Shown piece by piece: positions 17,822 through 28,020 of a DNA stretch of 64,000 nt. Position 1 is the stretch's first letter, and each line of letters begins with the position of its first letter. The position numbers and the translations under genes were made by a program. The notes beneath the pieces are model-generated. The model was not told the origin of the DNA and did no database searches. It was given only the letters and a program-made list of their open reading frames with translations. The stretch comes from Trichomonas vaginalis G3 (taxonomy: Eukaryota > Parabasalia > Trichomonadida > Trichomonadidae): the NCBI RefSeq assembly GCF_026262505.1, contig NC_067205.1:22787585-22851584 (forward strand), read 5' to 3'.

Positions 17822-18648
17822 ATGTCAACATTAGAGAACACAACAACTGCTATCGTTCATGAAGCCATAAATGAAGAATACGAATACATACAATATAACA
17901 AACAATTGAGACTCATTCGTTCAGTCAAAGATGATATGTATCAAATGCAAAGTATAATGAACGCTCTTCGTTCTACAAAGCAAGCATATCATTGGTTTGA
18001 AAACCAACAGGCAAAAGAACTTTTAGAAGAATTTCCTCATATGATTGCTTCCCTCGAAAACCGAGGGAAGAGATTCCGTACGAAAATCGCAAGAATTTGG
18101 CTCCTGGTTTGAAAGGTTATTATGTTCATAGACTTTTAGTAAATGCTGTAGCAATGTGGGCTTCACCTCGTTATGCTTGTTATATTTTCATGATGTTAGA
18201 TGAACTATATAAAGCAGAACGTGGAGAGATGGAAAAGAAACTTCAAGCAAAAGATGAAGTCATTGAATCCAAAGACAAAAGCATACAGAAAAGAATACCA
18301 CGTTCAGTACCAAAAGGAAAGGAAAAGAGTTATAAGTATATGATTTATACTGAAGAGTTGGAGAATGAAGAAGACAGAGATATGGTTATGTTGCATTTAG
18401 TCAGAAGAAACAACAAAAGCTTTTACGACCTTGCTAAAATATATAAATCTGACAGAAACTGGTTCTATCGTGAAAACTTACCGATTTCAATGACACCGAA
18501 TGAGCAAATAAAAGAAATTGTCAAAAATACTCTTCCTCAAACACACTATGACATCAAAGGTTGCACAATACTTACCTTCAAAGAAGACTTAACATTACTG
18601 AAGGAAAAAATAACAGAATATTTCGATAACTTCAAAGAGGAAGAATGA
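17822..18648 (+). pseudogene. KilA-N-like regulator (homologue of 29548-30342)
   Basis: Two overlapping frames cover a homologue of the whole gene of Polinton A at 29548-30342. The N-terminal part is helical, the middle has YYVHRLLVNAVAMWASPRY (KilA-N C-terminal half), and the C-terminal domain holds YKYMIYTEE, VMLHLVRRNNKSFYDLAK and WFYRENLPISMTPNE, similar to viral KilA-N/MSV199-type partner domains. The likely role is DNA binding. The locus looks broken about once. A GC-rich hairpin lies inside it at 18048-18070. Confidence 0.65.
18048..18070. repeat. GC-rich 9-bp hairpin within the KilA-N-like gene
   Basis: CTTCCCTCG pairs perfectly with CGAGGGAAG around a five-base loop. The homologous gene of Polinton A has a different GC-rich imperfect hairpin near the same place (about 30097-30130). 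Confidence 0.55.
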
Positions 18649-18696
18649 AGTCACGACAACATTAACGAAGAAGTCACGACAACATTAACGAAGAGA
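18648..18696. repeat. 25-bp tandem repeat, 2 copies
   Basis: GAAGTCACGACAACATTAAC repeated twice just before TCACCT module copy 6. It is related to the repeat at 16851-16921. Confidence 0.65.
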
Positions 18697-18701
18697 GAAT
18701 G

Positions 18702-18767
18702 AGGTGAGAAAACAGACCCAAAGGGTCAGAGCCGCAAAGCGGCTAGGTGATATCTCACCTCTTCACC
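18702..18767. promoter_or_regulatory. AGGTGA/TCACCT module, copy 6, with inserted double hairpin
   Basis: Same module as copies 4 and 5, but interrupted after GAGAAAACAG by about 31 bp (18716-18746). The insert consists of two GC-rich palindromes (GACCCAAAGGGTC and AGCCGCAAAGCGGCT) and is flanked by AG on both sides. Confidence 0.7.
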
Positions 18768-18783
18768 AAAAATATATTTTTGG

Positions 18784-19257
18784 TTAAATAGCTTCAGGGT
18801 CAATTTCTTCAACCATTTCACTTCCTTCGTCAATGTCAATTGAAGCTTCTTCAACCTTTGGTAAGAACTTTTGTATAACATCTTTGTTCGTTATTGTCTT
18901 CAGAGATGAAGGATAATATTTCACAGATGTTTCACCCTTCTTATATTCTTTCTGTTCGGAAAGATTCATAGCAATACTGAAGAAGTCAATGTTGGAGTTC
19001 TTTATGACAGTATAGTGTGTATCTTTGACATTCACGAAGAAACCCTTTTGTTTCAAAACTACTGCTAACTCTTGTGAAGTATAACGTTTGCGGTCAATGA
19101 CGATAGCTAATGGTCTGACATACTGACCAAACTTAGATTCTTTCACAAACTTCTTGTTAAAGATAACATTAACGTTTGAAGCATTATTGAACTCATTCTT
19201 GATGGCAGTAGCGAGAGCATTGTATGAAAAGAACTTGCAATCTTGCATGTGTTTCAT
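18784..19257 (-). CDS. Hypothetical Polinton B protein, 157 aa
   Basis: Whole frame from ATG 19257 (MKHMQDCKFFSYNALATAIK). It is an alpha/beta protein with a KRKYTSQELAVVLKQKGF segment that looks like a small winged-helix or HTH unit, and an acidic tail (EEASIDIDEGSEMVEEIDPE). The tail style matches the small gene after the helicase in Polinton A. It is divergent from the polymerase gene at 19349 (91 bp apart). A replication accessory role is possible but unproven. Confidence 0.5.
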   Translation of the reverse strand: MKHMQDCKFFSYNALATAIKNEFNNASNVNVIFNKKFVKESKFGQYVRPLAIVIDRKRYTSQELAVVLKQKGFFVNVKDTHYTVIKNSNIDFFSIAMNLSEQKEYKKGETSVKYYPSSLKTITNKDVIQKFLPKVEEASIDIDEGSEMVEEIDPEAI

Positions 19258-19515
19258 TAAAATAAAAATATTAAATTATTTTGAAAAATAACTTAAAAAA
19301 AATCTAATCTAATTTTTTCAAAAAATATTTTTTTATTTCCTACTAAAGATGTATCGGAAGTTGTCTAAGTTAGAACACTCGGAAATAAAACAACTTCTTA
19401 CAGAAGCTAATATAGATGTTGCAAAGCATTACGCAACAAACAAAAAAGCACTCGCTGACTTCATTAAAGACTATAATGGTGCAATAAGTTATGATAGAAT
19501 TCATGAGTTCATAAA

Positions 19516-19541
19516 GCCGCAACGCGGCGAGGACGAAGTCC
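19516..19541. repeat. GC-rich double mini-hairpin inside a coding frame
   Basis: GCCGCAACGCGGC, then GGACGAAGTCC, separated by two bases. It is read in frame as part of KPQRGEDEVHA. Confidence 0.6.
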
Positions 19542-19605
19542 ATGCAAGAGCATTTCCTTTAAATGACATTGCTATTGACTTATATCATAGACGTTCAGTA
19601 CCTCA

Positions 19606-19728
19606 TGAAGTAAGAAGAGAGATGTTTGACATAACAAATGCAAACGTTGGTGAAACAAGAAGAGCTGTACCTCATGAAGTAAGAAGAGAGATGTTTGACA
19701 TAACAAATGCAAACGTTGGTGAAACACG
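19606..19728. repeat. ~63-bp tandem duplication in the polymerase locus
   Basis: CATGAAGTAAGAAGAGAGAT and the following ~40 bp occur twice in direct tandem, with almost no difference. It looks recent, produced by slippage or unequal exchange. Confidence 0.75.
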
Positions 19729-22700
19729 AAAGAGAGATGACACAAGCTGAAACAACAGAGAAGAGAGATGTTTAAAAGTGCTATAGAACAAGTTCGCAAA
19801 GCTAACGATGTCATTCGTTCCATTGACGACAAACCAAAAGAAGGTGAGAGATGGTTAAAGAAAGATGAAGAGAATAGGAAGAGAAATGTGAAGTCAGGCA
19901 ATAGACTCATTGACTTTAACATCGAAGCTTTAGATGAACCAAACAGAGACTACTTACACAAACATTTCGGTAAGGTTTTCATGAGACTCTTAGAGAAAAT
20001 TAAAATAAACTCGCAACAAGATGGATGGTATGTTATAAACTTGGTGGAAAGTATGAATGTTCTACGTTAAACCTCAATAATATTGGAACATTACTACATC
20101 AGCTCTTGAAGGAGAACTTTAATATCAGAGATAGAAGCAAATGCTGCAGGTATTGTTGAAATGCACTATGACTTCTTCTTGACAACATAAAGAATCTTAC
20201 CGAAATAAAGATGTATGATTTAACAGAATATGAAGGCTTAACGATGTCAGATGTAAAGAAAGGCAAACCAAAAAAGAGACCATATAGAGATGAAAGCACA
20301 CTGACAAATGACCAGAAAGCCATTTTGGAAGCTCTTAAGCAAACAGGAAACCCAGCACTTATAGAAAGCTTTTGGAAAGATAATGGTGAAAAGAAGTTTT
20401 ATAAGAAGAGAAGCGGGCAGTTCTGGAAGTATCTTTGCACATTACCTATAATCTTGAACGCTACCAAATCTTCAATGAACTGAACAAAAGAACTGCAACA
20501 CTTATGACAGAGGACAATTGTTTCGTTTATGCTTGCATTCAGGCTGGAGTAAATGAAGAAACTATTGACCACATGAGAGAAGTCATTCGTGTTAGAGACT
20601 TTCCTCAAAGTAAAGTACAAGAAATTTCTGACGCAACAGGTATAGCATTTAATGTTACCATTGGTTATTTCAATGACTCAAGACATAATGAAATAAAGAG
20701 ATATATACCAAAAGAATGCGAAACTGTTAGAACTATTGACTTACTTCTTGTTGAAGACCACTACATGCTAAATGAAAGATTACCAATGACAACATACTTC
20801 ATTCGAAACTATATAAGAAATCTTGAAGGAGTGTGGTGGAATGAACATTGAGAAACAGATGAAGATTTATACAAAGAGAGAAGATAAATATGTAGTTCGT
20901 TATGATAGAACAACACCGCTATGGGATGTTATGAAAACATTGTGGGAGTGCAAATATTTCGAACCTATTTCTTATGGAGAACTTTTCACATATACTACTG
21001 ACTTATATAAACAGAACCTTGCACCATTTAAAGATTTGACATATGCTCCAAAGTATTGTGTACAACTGAAGAAGAAAGCAGAGTCAAAAGAAGTAAATAA
21101 AGCTAAATGTAAATTCATTCCTGAGCACGTTTTCTTTGCTGACTTTGAGTGTAGTACGACGGCTTTCATAAAGCTTTTAACATCTGTTATGACAGTGAAG
21201 ATGGTTCAGTGAGTGAAAGCATTTGGGGTCAAAACTGTGCAACAGAATTTTTGGAAAGACTTCCTGACAAGAGTTTAATATATTTTCCACAACCTCAGTT
21301 ATGACATAAACTTCATCTTAAGACACATGACAGAAGTGAAAGGAACTCCCATCATTAAAGGTTCACGAACAATGCAAATAACTGGTTTATATAAAGGACG
21401 GGCAATTATTATAAAAGACTCTTACAGTGTTATAAATAAGAAGCTTAAACTATTTCCTGCTATGTTTAACTTACAAACAGGACCGAAAGAAGTATTTCCA
21501 TATAACTACTACAGCAGTGTTTTGTTAGCAAATGACAACAGAACTGGTGTCATTTCTGAAGCATGTAAGTTTATCCATGATGCAGATACATTCATGAAAA
21601 ACATAGATTCCATCAAAGGTTGCAGAATAGATGAAAACCACTTCGACTTAGAAAAATATAGCACGTTTTACTGCAAACAAGATGTAAGAATTTTAAGAGA
21701 AGGTTTTGTAAAGTTCCGCAATGACTTATTGAAAGAGTTTGATTTAAACGTTTATGACTACGTTAGTATTTGTTCTATTGCTAACAAATTGTTTGAGAAC
21801 AGAGTATACTTCCCGAATGGAAATCTTTATGACCTCTCAAATAAACCAAGAGAATTTATTTCGAGATGCATTCAAGGTGGAAGATGTATGTTGTCAGATA
21901 ACATGAAACAAAAGAGCAAAAGAAACTCATTGCTGACTTCGACACTGTTTCATTATATCCTTCAGCTTATAGCAAGACTTTATACTTTAGAAGGAATTCC
22001 AAAAAAATTGAAGGAAGAAATGTTAAGCACAGAGTATCTCATGAGACATTTATTCGATGATGACCAAAAGGAACCATTGGTGAAAGTTTATGTCTGGCTT
22101 CTTTGTTCTCATTAAGATAACAGAGATTGGTATACCCAGACACTTTCATTTAATAGTTTGCGACCCTGAACTAAATCCAGAACTTAACGTTCAAGAAGTT
22201 CAAACACTTGCTGTCTCATGTATGTTGACCATATAACATTACAAGACCTCATGAAATATCAGGTGTCAAATGTGAAGTGTTGCAAGGATACTATTACGAT
22301 GGAAACAGAGATATGAGAATAAGAGATGAAGTAAAGAAGTTGTTTGAGTTAAGGTTAAAGTATAAGAAAGAAGGAAACCCCTTACAAGAAATTATAAAAC
22401 TCATTCTGAACAGCATTTATGGCAAAACTATTCTATCTCCTATGAGTCAAAAATAACCATAGTAAATGACAAAGATGCTATAAGATATGCCATCAGAAAC
22501 TACAAACCATATAGTGAAGTTCGAAGGTTTGGATGGTTCAGAAAAACTATTTTCAAGCTAACGAAAGCATTTGCAGACACTTTAATTCTGTCCACTTGGT
22601 GTTAATATTCTATCAATGTCAAAACGTATTATGAATGAAGTATTCTGTACTGCAGAGGACATGGGACTCAAATCTTTTACCAGGATACCGACAGTATGCA

Positions 22701-23194
22701 CTTATATAATGAAGACATCCCAAGCTTGCAGCAGAGTTTAAGAAGAGATATGGTCGCGAACTTATAGGAAAGAACCTTGGTTCAATTTCATAGCGACTTT
22801 GCAGAAATAACACCTGGAAAACAAAGTTTAGCTTATAAAAGTATTTCTGTGGAAAGAAGACCATACATAGACTTACTCACTAACGATTTAATGAAGTTGC
22901 ATTTCACTGCAGAATGAAGGCGTGAAGCAAGATGTTATTGCTTTAACCGCTAATGAAATGTTTCCTGAAGCTATACAATGCTATTACAATGAAGATAAGA
23001 ACATTCACATACCTGTTGGAACATATGACAAAGACTCTGAGTTCAGTTTAATGAAACTTTACAAAGCACTTTATGATGGTCAAGAGATTGCATTCGACTT
23101 ATGTAAGTCATGTCAACCTTGCTTTGCTGAAAAGTTCAACTTTTCAATAACGACTAAAACAAGCTTTATTCGTTAAGTTGAAGTTCTGAGTCAT

Positions 23195-23281
23195 GGGCTT
23201 CGCCCTTGCCGCTAGCGGCTTATTTTTGTCAGCAATGAGTCATGAATGAGGTCATGGCTTCGCCCTTGCCGCTAGCGGCTT
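23195..23281. repeat. Two copies of a GC-rich double mini-hairpin
   Basis: GGGCTTCGCCC plus GCCGCTAGCGGC at 23195-23219, and the same pair at about 23254-23279, within a ~60-bp direct duplication between the polymerase and the next gene. Confidence 0.65.
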
Positions 23282-23369
23282 ATTTTGTCAGCAATGAGGT
23301 CATTCGTGATAAAAATAAAGCTAGCGTAGATTTTACAATACTGCGATGGTAGAGTTTAAGAGTTGTGCT

Positions 23370-24184
23370 TCAATGTAGAGCAGTCCTTATGGTCTGGAGG
23401 CAGAACACTGGACATTTATGGTCATGAGTGGAGAACATGTCTATCCAAAACTCACGATTGAAGCCAGTTAATTTATAGTATTTAGGGTTAGGAAGTGGTG
23501 AAGTTCTTGTATGACCAATGAACTCATTTTCAACGCCTTTGGCTATATTAGAGTAAAGTATTGCTTGCTTTCTATCCAAATGCAGGTGTTACAATCTTTG
23601 AAAATTCATTTTTCCTCGGAAGCATTGCATCATAATTGAAAACATTCTTAAATCATCACTTGGTTCGGAGATTTGAATCTTATACGTAATGGATTTTCTT
23701 TCTTTTTAGCGACTTCATTGAATGGTGAGAATACAATGAATTGACAGTCATGAGTTCCATCTTCATTTTCATTAAATTCATAATGAAAGTCTATAAGTTT
23801 GTGGCTGACTACCTTCTTTTTCAGTTGTGCAAGAAACTCACGTAAAGGCTGTAAAGTTTGTACTTCAATGTTGAACTTTTTCTCGAACATCTCATTAAAT
23901 GAAATCATACATTGCAACAATGTTGTATCGTCTTTAAAGTATTTGTATATGTGAATGTTTTGGCGCTTAAAGACTGTTCGTCATTTTCTATCTCGACTTG
24001 AAGTATAAAGTCAACCTTTCTGAAAGCACGTGTTTATATACATAGATGTTATGCCAATGTACTTCTCTTCATTTATGTTCACAATCCAGTCTGTTGGAAA
24101 CTTAAACGTTACTCTGTTCCCCTTTATTTTGACGTCAGGGTTTTCACTACTGAACGCAACAGATAAAGGTATTTGTCTATACAT
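23370..24184 (-). pseudogene. Putative virion protein gene, Polinton B
   Basis: Begins at ATG 24184 (MYRQIPLSVAFSSENPD), with a beta-rich start (NRVTFKFPTDWIVNINEEKY). Later readable parts include LRIRFKSPNQV and a C-terminal block FNREFWIDMFSTHDHKCPV. The strand pattern and its place between polymerase and capsid genes suggest a structural protein. No catalytic motif is visible. The locus looks broken (about three breaks). Confidence 0.4.
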
Positions 24185-24478
24185 TTAGTTTGGATAAAAT
24201 AACCATTTACTCTTTCTTTGCTTCAGCTTCTTTAGCTTTTGTTCTTCCTTTGCTTTTGCTTCTTCTCTAGCTTTCTTTGCCAGCAAACGTGGGTTCTTTT
24301 GTCTTCCAGCAGCTAATGCAGCAAGTTGTTTTTCACTAAGTTTTCTCTTTGGTCTCTCTGGCTTTTGTTCTTGTTTTTGTTCCTTCAGTTCGGATAAAAT
24401 TTGCTCACGAATTTCTTTCTTCAATGCTTCAACATCTATGACACCTTGGGTCTTGTCCGTAGGATTTGACTGAGTCAT
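24185..24478 (-). CDS. Small Lys-rich basic protein, 97 aa
   Basis: From ATG 24478; the frame ends exactly where the next minus-strand gene begins. The sequence is dominated by Lys, Glu, Gln and Ala, with a coiled-coil-like start (VEALKKEIREQILSELKE) and a basic end (KAREEAKAKEEQKLKKLKQR). A DNA-condensing or scaffold-like virion protein would fit, but this rests on composition alone. The frame is whole. Confidence 0.5.
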   Translation of the reverse strand: MTQSNPTDKTQGVIDVEALKKEIREQILSELKEQKQEQKPERPKRKLSEKQLAALAAGRQKNPRLLAKKAREEAKAKEEQKLKKLKQRKSKWLFYPN

Positions 24479-24523
24479 TTGACTGTAGATAAAAAACTAA
24501 ATTAAAACTTTAACCGATGTAAA

Positions 24524-24958
24524 ATGAGCTTGTCAAAATCAGAGCGAGAGTCTATTATATTAAATGACGCCAGAGGAATACAACATCCTTTCTATTATGT
24601 AAGTCAGAGTAAAGATGGTAAAATATACGTAAGAAAAAGAAAGGTACCATTAGCGAATGCAGAGAGCGACAACATTAAGGTGCATGGCAAGGGCGAAGCC
24701 CACGAAGCCCATGTTAAGCCTTCTATTCAAACTGAAAAGTCAATAGAACCAGAAGAAAAGAAGCCAGATGTTCTTTCAATAACGAACCAAGAGCTTATTG
24801 CAAAGTTCGTGAATTTCATTGAAAAACAAACCGAGTCAAAGAACCCTGACCCGCCAGTGAAAGAAGTTGAGACAAAAGAGAATGTACAGTTCATTGAAAA
24901 TCTCAAGAAACAACTTCCACCACGAATGCCAAGAAGAAGAGTGAGAATAATGAAGTAA
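24524..24958 (+). CDS. F3-family protein (Polinton B)
   Basis: 144 aa from ATG 24524. The N-terminal block SIILNDARG...YYVSQSKDGKIYVRKRK matches SIIESARSG...YKVTFHRNG in Polinton C (35647-36231) and the EYIKSGT block in the gene at 27075, defining a small family called F3 here. The middle carries an in-frame GC-rich double hairpin (GKGEAHEAH). The C-terminus is a helical and basic tail. The function is unknown. Confidence 0.55.
   Translation: MSLSKSERESIILNDARGIQHPFYYVSQSKDGKIYVRKRKVPLANAESDNIKVHGKGEAHEAHVKPSIQTEKSIEPEEKKPDVLSITNQELIAKFVNFIEKQTESKNPDPPVKEVETKENVQFIENLKKQLPPRMPRRRVRIMK
24684..24710. repeat. GC-rich mini-hairpin insert inside a coding frame
   Basis: GGGCGAAGCCC followed by a second GAAGCCCATG arm that pairs with the preceding CATGG. 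It is in frame within the F3 gene. Confidence 0.5.
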
Positions 24959-24984
24959 TAGATATTTTTATCTGAAGTAAATAC

Positions 24985-26556
24985 ATGCAGAACGAACAGC
25001 TAAACGAATTTACTCCAGCAGAGCATATTCATCAGATTCGCTCATATTTCGATATCATAGACAATGCAGTTCAAATTGGTGACACTAATAGAAAATATTC
25101 TGACGCAAAGATTCCATCACAACCTGGAACTGCTAAAGATAACACATGGGTAACATTCAATCTCTCACCTCCTGGTGAAAATATGTGGACCTTTACAATA
25201 CATTCATTACGTATAAAATGGAAGGTCAATTTATTGTAGATAAAAGAAATTGGTTCAGGTTCCAATAAAACAAACCCACCAGGATTTTGGATTGGTTTCG
25301 ATGACGCTTTCTATGCAGTTGCTGGATATCAAATCCTTGCAAATGGTCGTATCGTATATTCTCAAGACAACGCAAGAGAAGAAGCATATATAACTTCAAA
25401 CTCACAACTACCGAACAAATAAAGAAAGTAGATGTTTTCTCAAAGACTCGACATGAAGATGTATGGAGTCATTCGGGAACATGCAGAACAGGACAAATTG
25501 TTAGTGGTCCAATTACAGCAGGAAAATCATTTGATTTTAAGCTTCGTTTAAGAATTCCTGTTAGAAGATTCCTTCCATTAGAAGCTATAAGATTTATTCC
25601 TGCATTTGCTGGTAACATTCAGCTTAAAGTAAAGTTCAGTAGCGACGCCTTACAATGCACATCTATATCTGTAAATGATATCATTGCTTTCAATCCAACT
25701 CTTAAAGTTGCATTTGCTTCAGATTCAAATCCACCGACAAATAAATTTGTTTCCATGGAATGAACCATTCACTATGATAACGAAGGCAGTAGAAGCTAGT
25801 GGAACAGTTACTATTACAACTGTAAACCAGCAACTATTTCGAACAAAGATGGATTTTAATGAATGTTTTATTCATCCAAGTCATTCTCTTTAGACCCTAA
25901 CATTTATACAGAACTTGTAGAAACATTATACAAACGAGGCTTTATGTTTTCCTGTTAAAGTTATGGATTGGATTCCTATGGACGGTTCATTCTCAAAGAA
26001 TACAGATAGTTCAAGTGCAACATTTACAGCAGCTTATACGCCTATTAATGTTAAAAGTATTTGGGCACTATTTAGAAGAAAGACAACTATTATGTTAATT
26101 TTGAGAACCCTAAGTTTAAATATCTTCAGCTTTCCATGGAGCTTATGGAAATATGCCTGCAGAACCTGAAAAATCATATGGACCTGTATTTTATGAAATG
26201 GTTGCGAACGCCTGCAATACAAACAATGATATTATAGGATTTAATGAAGATGTTATGAGGTCATTGATGGATGATGGTGTGTGGAACATAAATGGGATAG
26301 CTATGACAACACACATTTCTTATGTGGTTTTCCAACAGAAGTGGACTTTTGCTTCCAGCAAGGTCAAACATCTACTGCTCCAATAACATACAAATTGTCT
26401 GTTAAAGGACCTATTGAACTAGCAACTGAAAACGTACCAAAGCCACTTATTGGATTTATGAGGGATTGTTGCTTTGCAATACAAGTAAGACAGTCAGGCA
26501 TACCAATAATAAGACTTGACGACTATAACTTAGCAACTGACGACAGTGAAGAATAA
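24985..26556 (+). pseudogene. Major capsid protein-like gene, Polinton B
   Basis: Starts at ATG 24985 (MQNEQLNEFTPAEHIHQIRSY). Readable parts contain an opening typical of Polinton and virophage major capsid genes (a helix, then TWVTFNLSPPGE), beta-rich jelly-roll-like stretches, and an end (KPLIGFMRDCCFAIQVR) that matches the capsid end of Polinton A. The expected role is the double-jelly-roll hexon. The locus is broken (several breaks). The assignment is by pattern, size (about 1.57 kb) and position before the small membrane protein gene. Confidence 0.6.
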
Positions 26557-26586
26557 AGGATGAACGTTTATTTTTAAAGCTTATAA

Positions 26587-27027
26587 ATGAGTTCTTCATC
26601 AAGCTCTCGTGAACCTTCACCATCTATGAAACAAACTTTACCAAACGATTATGGAGCACCTATTGAATATTTCTTACGAGCTGCACAATGGCAAAGAGCA
26701 GTCTCACCAAGGTTAGGTGTTCCACCAGCTCCTGTCAAAAATAGCATTTGGTCAAGTCCTTATATAAAATATGGTCTCCCACTAGGTTTGCTAGCTACAG
26801 CAGGAGCAGTTATGATGTTGAAAAGAAATAAAGCAAATGTTATAAATAATACTGAAGTAGCTGAATTTGAACAAACTCCGACACCATCACAAGCAAAACC
26901 TTCAATGACTCCTGAACCTATGGAAGTACAAACTCCTGTTCAAAAGTCAACTCCTAAACCGACTCCAACATTTAAACCAGAACCTACTCCTCAAATAAAT
27001 CGTAAAACTCCTGCGTTTCCTTACTGA
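26587..27027 (+). CDS. Single-pass membrane protein with Pro-rich tail, 146 aa
   Basis: Ser-rich N-terminus, one clear hydrophobic segment (YGLPLGLLATAGAVMML, about residues 59-75) followed by basic KRNK, then a Pro/Thr-rich tail of TPxP-type repeats. It starts 31 bp after the capsid locus. A small virion membrane or capsid-associated protein is plausible. The frame is whole. Confidence 0.55.
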   Translation: MSSSSSSREPSPSMKQTLPNDYGAPIEYFLRAAQWQRAVSPRLGVPPAPVKNSIWSSPYIKYGLPLGLLATAGAVMMLKRNKANVINNTEVAEFEQTPTPSQAKPSMTPEPMEVQTPVQKSTPKPTPTFKPEPTPQINRKTPAFPY

Positions 27028-27074
27028 AAAAATAACGTTATTTTATTTTTATTGAACATTTTTATTTGATTGAA

Positions 27075-27311
27075 ATGACGACTAAAGTCACTGAAGCAAT
27101 GAAACAAAAGTTTTTGGTAGAATACATTAAATCAGGAACTATTCCAGAAGGTTTTTACGTTCATACTATGAAGGATGGTAGAGTTCAGTTTAGAAAGATA
27201 AAGCAACCATTAGATAGAGAAGGTATATTAAGGAAGATTAAACTTCATGAGGACAACATTGCTGAACTTAAGAAGAAGTTAGAAGAGTTGGAGAAAGGAA
27301 GAGAGTTATAA
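27075..27311 (+). CDS. F3-family small protein, 78 aa (Polinton B)
   Basis: The ATG at 27075 (MTTKVTEAMKQKFLVEYIK) is the first ATG in the frame. It carries the F3 block (GFYVHTMKDGRVQFRKIKQ) and a C-terminal coiled coil (NIAELKKKLEELEKGREL). The last codons and the stop lie in the right terminal repeat. The function is unknown. Confidence 0.55.
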   Translation: MTTKVTEAMKQKFLVEYIKSGTIPEGFYVHTMKDGRVQFRKIKQPLDREGILRKIKLHEDNIAELKKKLEELEKGREL

Positions 27312-27326
27312 AGCAATGAATTCAAC

Positions 27327-27374
27327 GGGTGAGAAAACAGGTGAGAAAACGGGTGAGATTTCACCACTTCACCT
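27327..27374. promoter_or_regulatory. AGGTGA/TCACCT module, copy 7
   Basis: GGGTGAGAAAACAGGTGAGA, then inverted TCACC motifs. It lies 100 bp upstream of the TIR gene and is the counterpart of copy 1 in the left repeat. Confidence 0.6.
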
Positions 27375-27473
27375 AAATTTATTTTTGTGCTATGTTTTCA
27401 TACGTGTGAGGGTGGTGATATCATTTATTTTTAAGTTTATTTTTTATTTTATTTTTATTTTATTTTTATATAA

Positions 27474-27794
27474 ATGACGAAAACTATTGAGATAACAAAC
27501 TACAACGGTCATGAGTTCAAGAATTTGTTCTTCGTTCCTCGTGAAAATACATTCTATCAGATACGAGGGAGAAAGGGTAAAGTTAGTTTGAGCGTTTACG
27601 ACAACAAACATAATGGGAGATATATAAAAGCAATAGATACAAATGGTAAACGTGTTTCATTAGCTTTGTCAAAACTTACAGGTATAAACTATGACAGTGA
27701 TTTTGACCTATATGAAGAAGAAAGTGAGTCAGAAGATTATGAGCTGTTATGTGAAGCACAGCAATGGGAAGCGCTGCAATACTTTTGTAAATGA
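27474..27794 (+). CDS. TIR-borne gene, right copy, 106 aa
   Basis: Starts at ATG 27474 (MTKTIEITNYNGHEFKNLF) after a long T/A-rich leader. The protein has a small beta-rich domain (FYQIRGRKGKVSLSVYD) and an acidic tail (LYEEESESEDYELL). It lies wholly inside the terminal repeat and reads toward the element end, so B had two copies; the left one (5137-5473) looks broken. A terminus-linked role in replication or regulation is an inference from location. Confidence 0.6.
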   Translation: MTKTIEITNYNGHEFKNLFFVPRENTFYQIRGRKGKVSLSVYDNKHNGRYIKAIDTNGKRVSLALSKLTGINYDSDFDLYEEESESEDYELLCEAQQWEALQYFCK

Positions 27795-28020
27795 GAACAT
27801 TAGTGGGAACGTTAGTGAGAACGTTTATTTTTTCATTAGTGAAGTCGTTAGCGAAAATGTTGGTGAGGTGAAGTGGTTGGCGGCTTTGTAAATATTTAAG
27901 GTTAAGTGAGTGTTGTCGTTTTGTGTTGTAAAATATACGTTACTGGTTTTGTAAATATTTAAGGTTATATTGGGTAAGGTGGAACGCAGTGCCACAGTAC
28001 CCAAGATAACCATACTAACT

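Larger units (their letters stand above)
19349..23176 (+). pseudogene. Protein-primed family B DNA polymerase, Polinton B
   Basis: Separate readable stretches show an exonuclease motif (FADFECST, near 21136), a further exonuclease block (YCKQDVRIL, near 21670), palm motif A (FDTVSLYPSA, near 21938), motif B (LILNSIYGKT, near 22400) and motif C (YQDTDSMH, near 22685). The order is that of phi29-like protein-primed polymerases used by Polintons for self-synthesis. The N-terminal region carries the C-x-x-A block NCFVYACIQAGV. The locus is heavily broken (more than eight breaks) and can be regarded as a fossil. Confidence 0.85.
4934..28020. mobile_element. Polinton B (Maverick), complete span, broken
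   Basis: A 23.1-kb Polinton bounded by ~0.7-kb terminal inverted repeats that begin AGTTAGTATGG, and flanked by ATATT duplications. It contains ATPase, structural genes, tail fibre, integrase, two KilA-N genes, protein-primed DNA polymerase, major capsid and a gene inside the terminal repeats. Ends and duplication are intact, but several genes are broken (well over ten breaks in total, mostly in the polymerase and capsid loci). The terminal repeats differ at many places, so the insertion is not very recent. It is younger than Polinton A, in which it sits. Confidence 0.92.
27296..28020. repeat. Right terminal inverted repeat of Polinton B
   Basis: Matches 4934-5644 in inverse orientation and ends CCATACTAACT. 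It carries the intact TIR gene (27474-27794) and TCACCT module copy 7. Confidence 0.9.
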
